Shown one piece after another: positions 62,839 to 64,000 of a DNA stretch of 64,000 bases. This stretch comes from a virus. The translations under genes were made by a program, and so were the position numbers. Position 1 is the first letter of the stretch. Every line of letters starts with the position of its first letter. The notes beneath the pieces are model-generated. The model saw nothing but the letters and a program-made list of their open reading frames with translations. It was not told the origin of the DNA and searched no databases. The stretch is taken from positions 1 to 64,000 of the IMG/VR virus record IMGVR_UViG_3300036979_001044; one strand, given 5' to 3'.

Positions 62839-64000
62839 TTAGGCGGCTCCCACGTACCCCGTCGCCCGGCCGATGTTCCTGTAGAGAACATTCTTGCCAG
62901 GTGTGTAAAGTACGGGAGTTCCGTACAGTAGCTGCATCCAGCGGATGCTGGAGTCGACGGTCGCGAGCGGGATCTTGATCATCGGGGCTAACTGCTTGAA
63001 ACTCATCGACTCCAGGTTGAGCTGCCAGAGGAAGGCGCTCGTGCACCCGGGCAGGTTCTCGTTGAAGTCGTTGATGATGGTCTCGCCCGCGCCGGCGGCG
63101 TTGGGCACCCGGAGGATGAGTCGCTCGGTGCCGGCCGCGCCGTTCTTCGCCGTCCGATAGATCTCGTACCACCCGGTCGAAGCCGAGGAAGGGGTCAGAC
63201 CGAAAGTGACCTTGTCACCCGCCTGCACGGTCACCGCGGCGGAGAGGGTCAGCGGAGCCGAGCGGCCGAAGCGATTCACCGCGACGACCTTGTAGCGGTA
63301 GTCGCCGGCATCGTCGGAGGAGAACTTGCCCAGCGCCTCGGTCGGGGCAGTGGCGCCAATGGTGTTGCTCGGGATGCCCGGGCGCTTGGTCTGGTCGCCC
63401 AAGGCTGCGGCGTTGGGGCCACCACCGTCGGTGATGAACACGTCGGGTTCGAACAGCACATCACCGGCTGGGCTGGTGAAACCCTTGACATCGAGGCCGA
63501 TGAAGCCGCCCTGTTTCTGGAAAGTGTCGTGGCGTTCCTTGGGGAAGAACGTCTTGACCAAGTCGGCCTTGGTCTTGGGATTGAGGTAGAGGTGAGTTGG
63601 TGTTCCGTAGTTCGGCGCGTCCTGGACCGTGAGCGCGCCGTCGGTGAGCAGATCCTCGCTCAGCGGCAGACCGCGGAGGTCGATGATGTTGGTCGCCGGG
63701 CACAGATCCTTCATCAGCTTCTCCATGCCGTCGAACTGGAGGGCGGACAGGGAGCTGTCCCCGTAGAACAGCGCCCGCTCCATGATCCGGAGCAGGTGCA
63801 TGGTGCCGTTGACCGTTTCCTGGGCCACAACATTCCCATGGGCCGGTTTCACTAAGCTCATGACATGACTGACTTTTCTCGTCGTCCCGAGGTACTTCAC
63901 GATGTGGTACTTCCGGGTGTAGATCGCGTCGTCCTCTTCGGGGAGATCTCCTTCGGAAATGAAGCCAGCGTCGGGGTTCGCCCCGTACTGGCTCATTTCA
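62839..64000 (-). CDS. major capsid protein, 5' end outside the window
   Basis: At least 386 aa; the frame stays open to the window edge and the internal sequence SQYGANPDAGFISEGDLPEE looks like the E-loop region of HK97-fold capsids, so the true start is beyond 64000. It has the fold's hallmarks: ISEGDLPEE, then VSHVMSLVKPA and MERALFYGDSS (helix with F-Y-G-D). Residues about 215-310 of the visible part form an Ig/FN3-like insertion (YRYKVVAVNRFGRSAPLTLS). The C-terminus is SSIRWMQLLYGTPVLYTPG. Confidence 0.8.
   Translation of the reverse strand, partial: EMSQYGANPDAGFISEGDLPEEDDAIYTRKYHIVKYLGTTRKVSHVMSLVKPAHGNVVAQETVNGTMHLLRIMERALFYGDSSLSALQFDGMEKLMKDLCPATNIIDLRGLPLSEDLLTDGALTVQDAPNYGTPTHLYLNPKTKADLVKTFFPKERHDTFQKQGGFIGLDVKGFTSPAGDVLFEPDVFITDGGGPNAAALGDQTKRPGIPSNTIGATAPTEALGKFSSDDAGDYRYKVVAVNRFGRSAPLTLSAAVTVQAGDKVTFGLTPSSASTGWYEIYRTAKNGAAGTERLILRVPNAAGAGETIINDFNENLPGCTSAFLWQLNLESMSFKQLAPMIKIPLATVDSSIRWMQLLYGTPVLYTPGKNVLYRNIGRATGYVGAA

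Larger units (their letters stand above)
237..63520. repeat. genome-wide 8-mer TTCCAGAA / TTCTGGAA, about 85 copies
   Basis: Examples: 2418-2425, 3377-3384 and 3385-3392 (abutting), 4692-4699, 15931-15938 and 15943-15950, 25780-25787. About 50 read TTCCAGAA and about 35 TTCTGGAA on the plus strand, most with extra A/T (TTCCAGAAAA or TTTTCTGGAA). They lie in all coding frames and in gaps. This count is by eye and may be off by a few. Confidence 0.75.

Noticed and set aside
1-64000. tRNA genes, integrase, transposase, restriction-modification genes
   Set aside because: None found. I saw no cloverleaf-like stretch and no recombinase, transposase or methyltransferase motif in any accepted frame, though short tRNAs are hard to exclude by eye.

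Overview
This window is a piece of a tailed double-stranded DNA bacteriophage genome, most likely a contractile-tailed phage (myovirus morphology). A tail sheath, tail tube, tape measure, baseplate J-like protein, spike protein and LysM/gp25-like baseplate protein are all present. Every gene I accept is on the minus strand, so transcription runs from high to low coordinates. Genes are tightly packed and often overlap by ATGA, TAATG or longer stretches, and most start after a clear AGGAG-type ribosome-binding site. The host cannot be named from the sequence. I found no tRNA genes, CRISPR array, insertion sequence, integrase, terminase large subunit or portal; the packaging genes probably lie beyond position 64,000.

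Layout in transcription order. 64.0-55.3 kb: major capsid protein (cut by the window edge), head decoration or fibre candidates and small virion proteins. 55.8-54.2 kb: a small accessory cassette with a papain-like hydrolase, a stand-alone response-regulator receiver domain and a membrane coiled-coil protein. 54.2-49.9 kb: head-tail connector and neck proteins. 49.9-43.8 kb: sheath, tube, a chaperone pair that looks joined by ribosomal frameshifting, and the tape measure. 43.8-37.2 kb: baseplate hub, spike, LysM-gp25 fusion and baseplate J. 37.1-27.4 kb: receptor-binding and fibre proteins, including a tandem LamG duplication. 27.4-25.8 kb: membrane and lysis-type genes. 25.8-25.0 kb: a non-coding region full of repeats, dyads and hairpins, the best candidate for a replication origin or master control region. 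25.0-0 kb: replication and recombination genes (UvsW-like helicase, DnaB-like helicase, primase, CobS/CobT-like AAA+ and VWA pair, intein-bearing family A DNA polymerase, UvsY-like candidate, single-strand binding protein, RecA, SbcD/SbcC, RuvC) and small regulators.

The replication genes form a self-contained recombination-dependent replication set of the T4 type: SbcCD (gp46/47) to process ends, RecA with a single-strand binding protein and a putative mediator, UvsW-like helicase, RuvC resolvase, primase-helicase and polymerase.

The most unusual signals are these. (1) An 8-base motif, TTCCAGAA or its complement TTCTGGAA, occurs about 85 times by hand count where one or two are expected. 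It lies in all reading frames and both orientations, with a 5.3-kb gap over a region that looks recently acquired. (2) The DNA polymerase carries an intein at its motif B, and inside the intein DNA, in a different frame, lies a complete HNH endonuclease gene with its own Shine-Dalgarno sequence. (3) The 25.0-25.8 kb region holds four tandem 15-bp dyads next to a cluster of the genome-wide motif. (4) A matched pair of promoter-like sequences is present, one of which seems to drive a ~100-nt structured RNA ending in a terminator. (5) A 53-residue cysteine-rich gene is wedged between sbcD and sbcC by ATGA overlaps.
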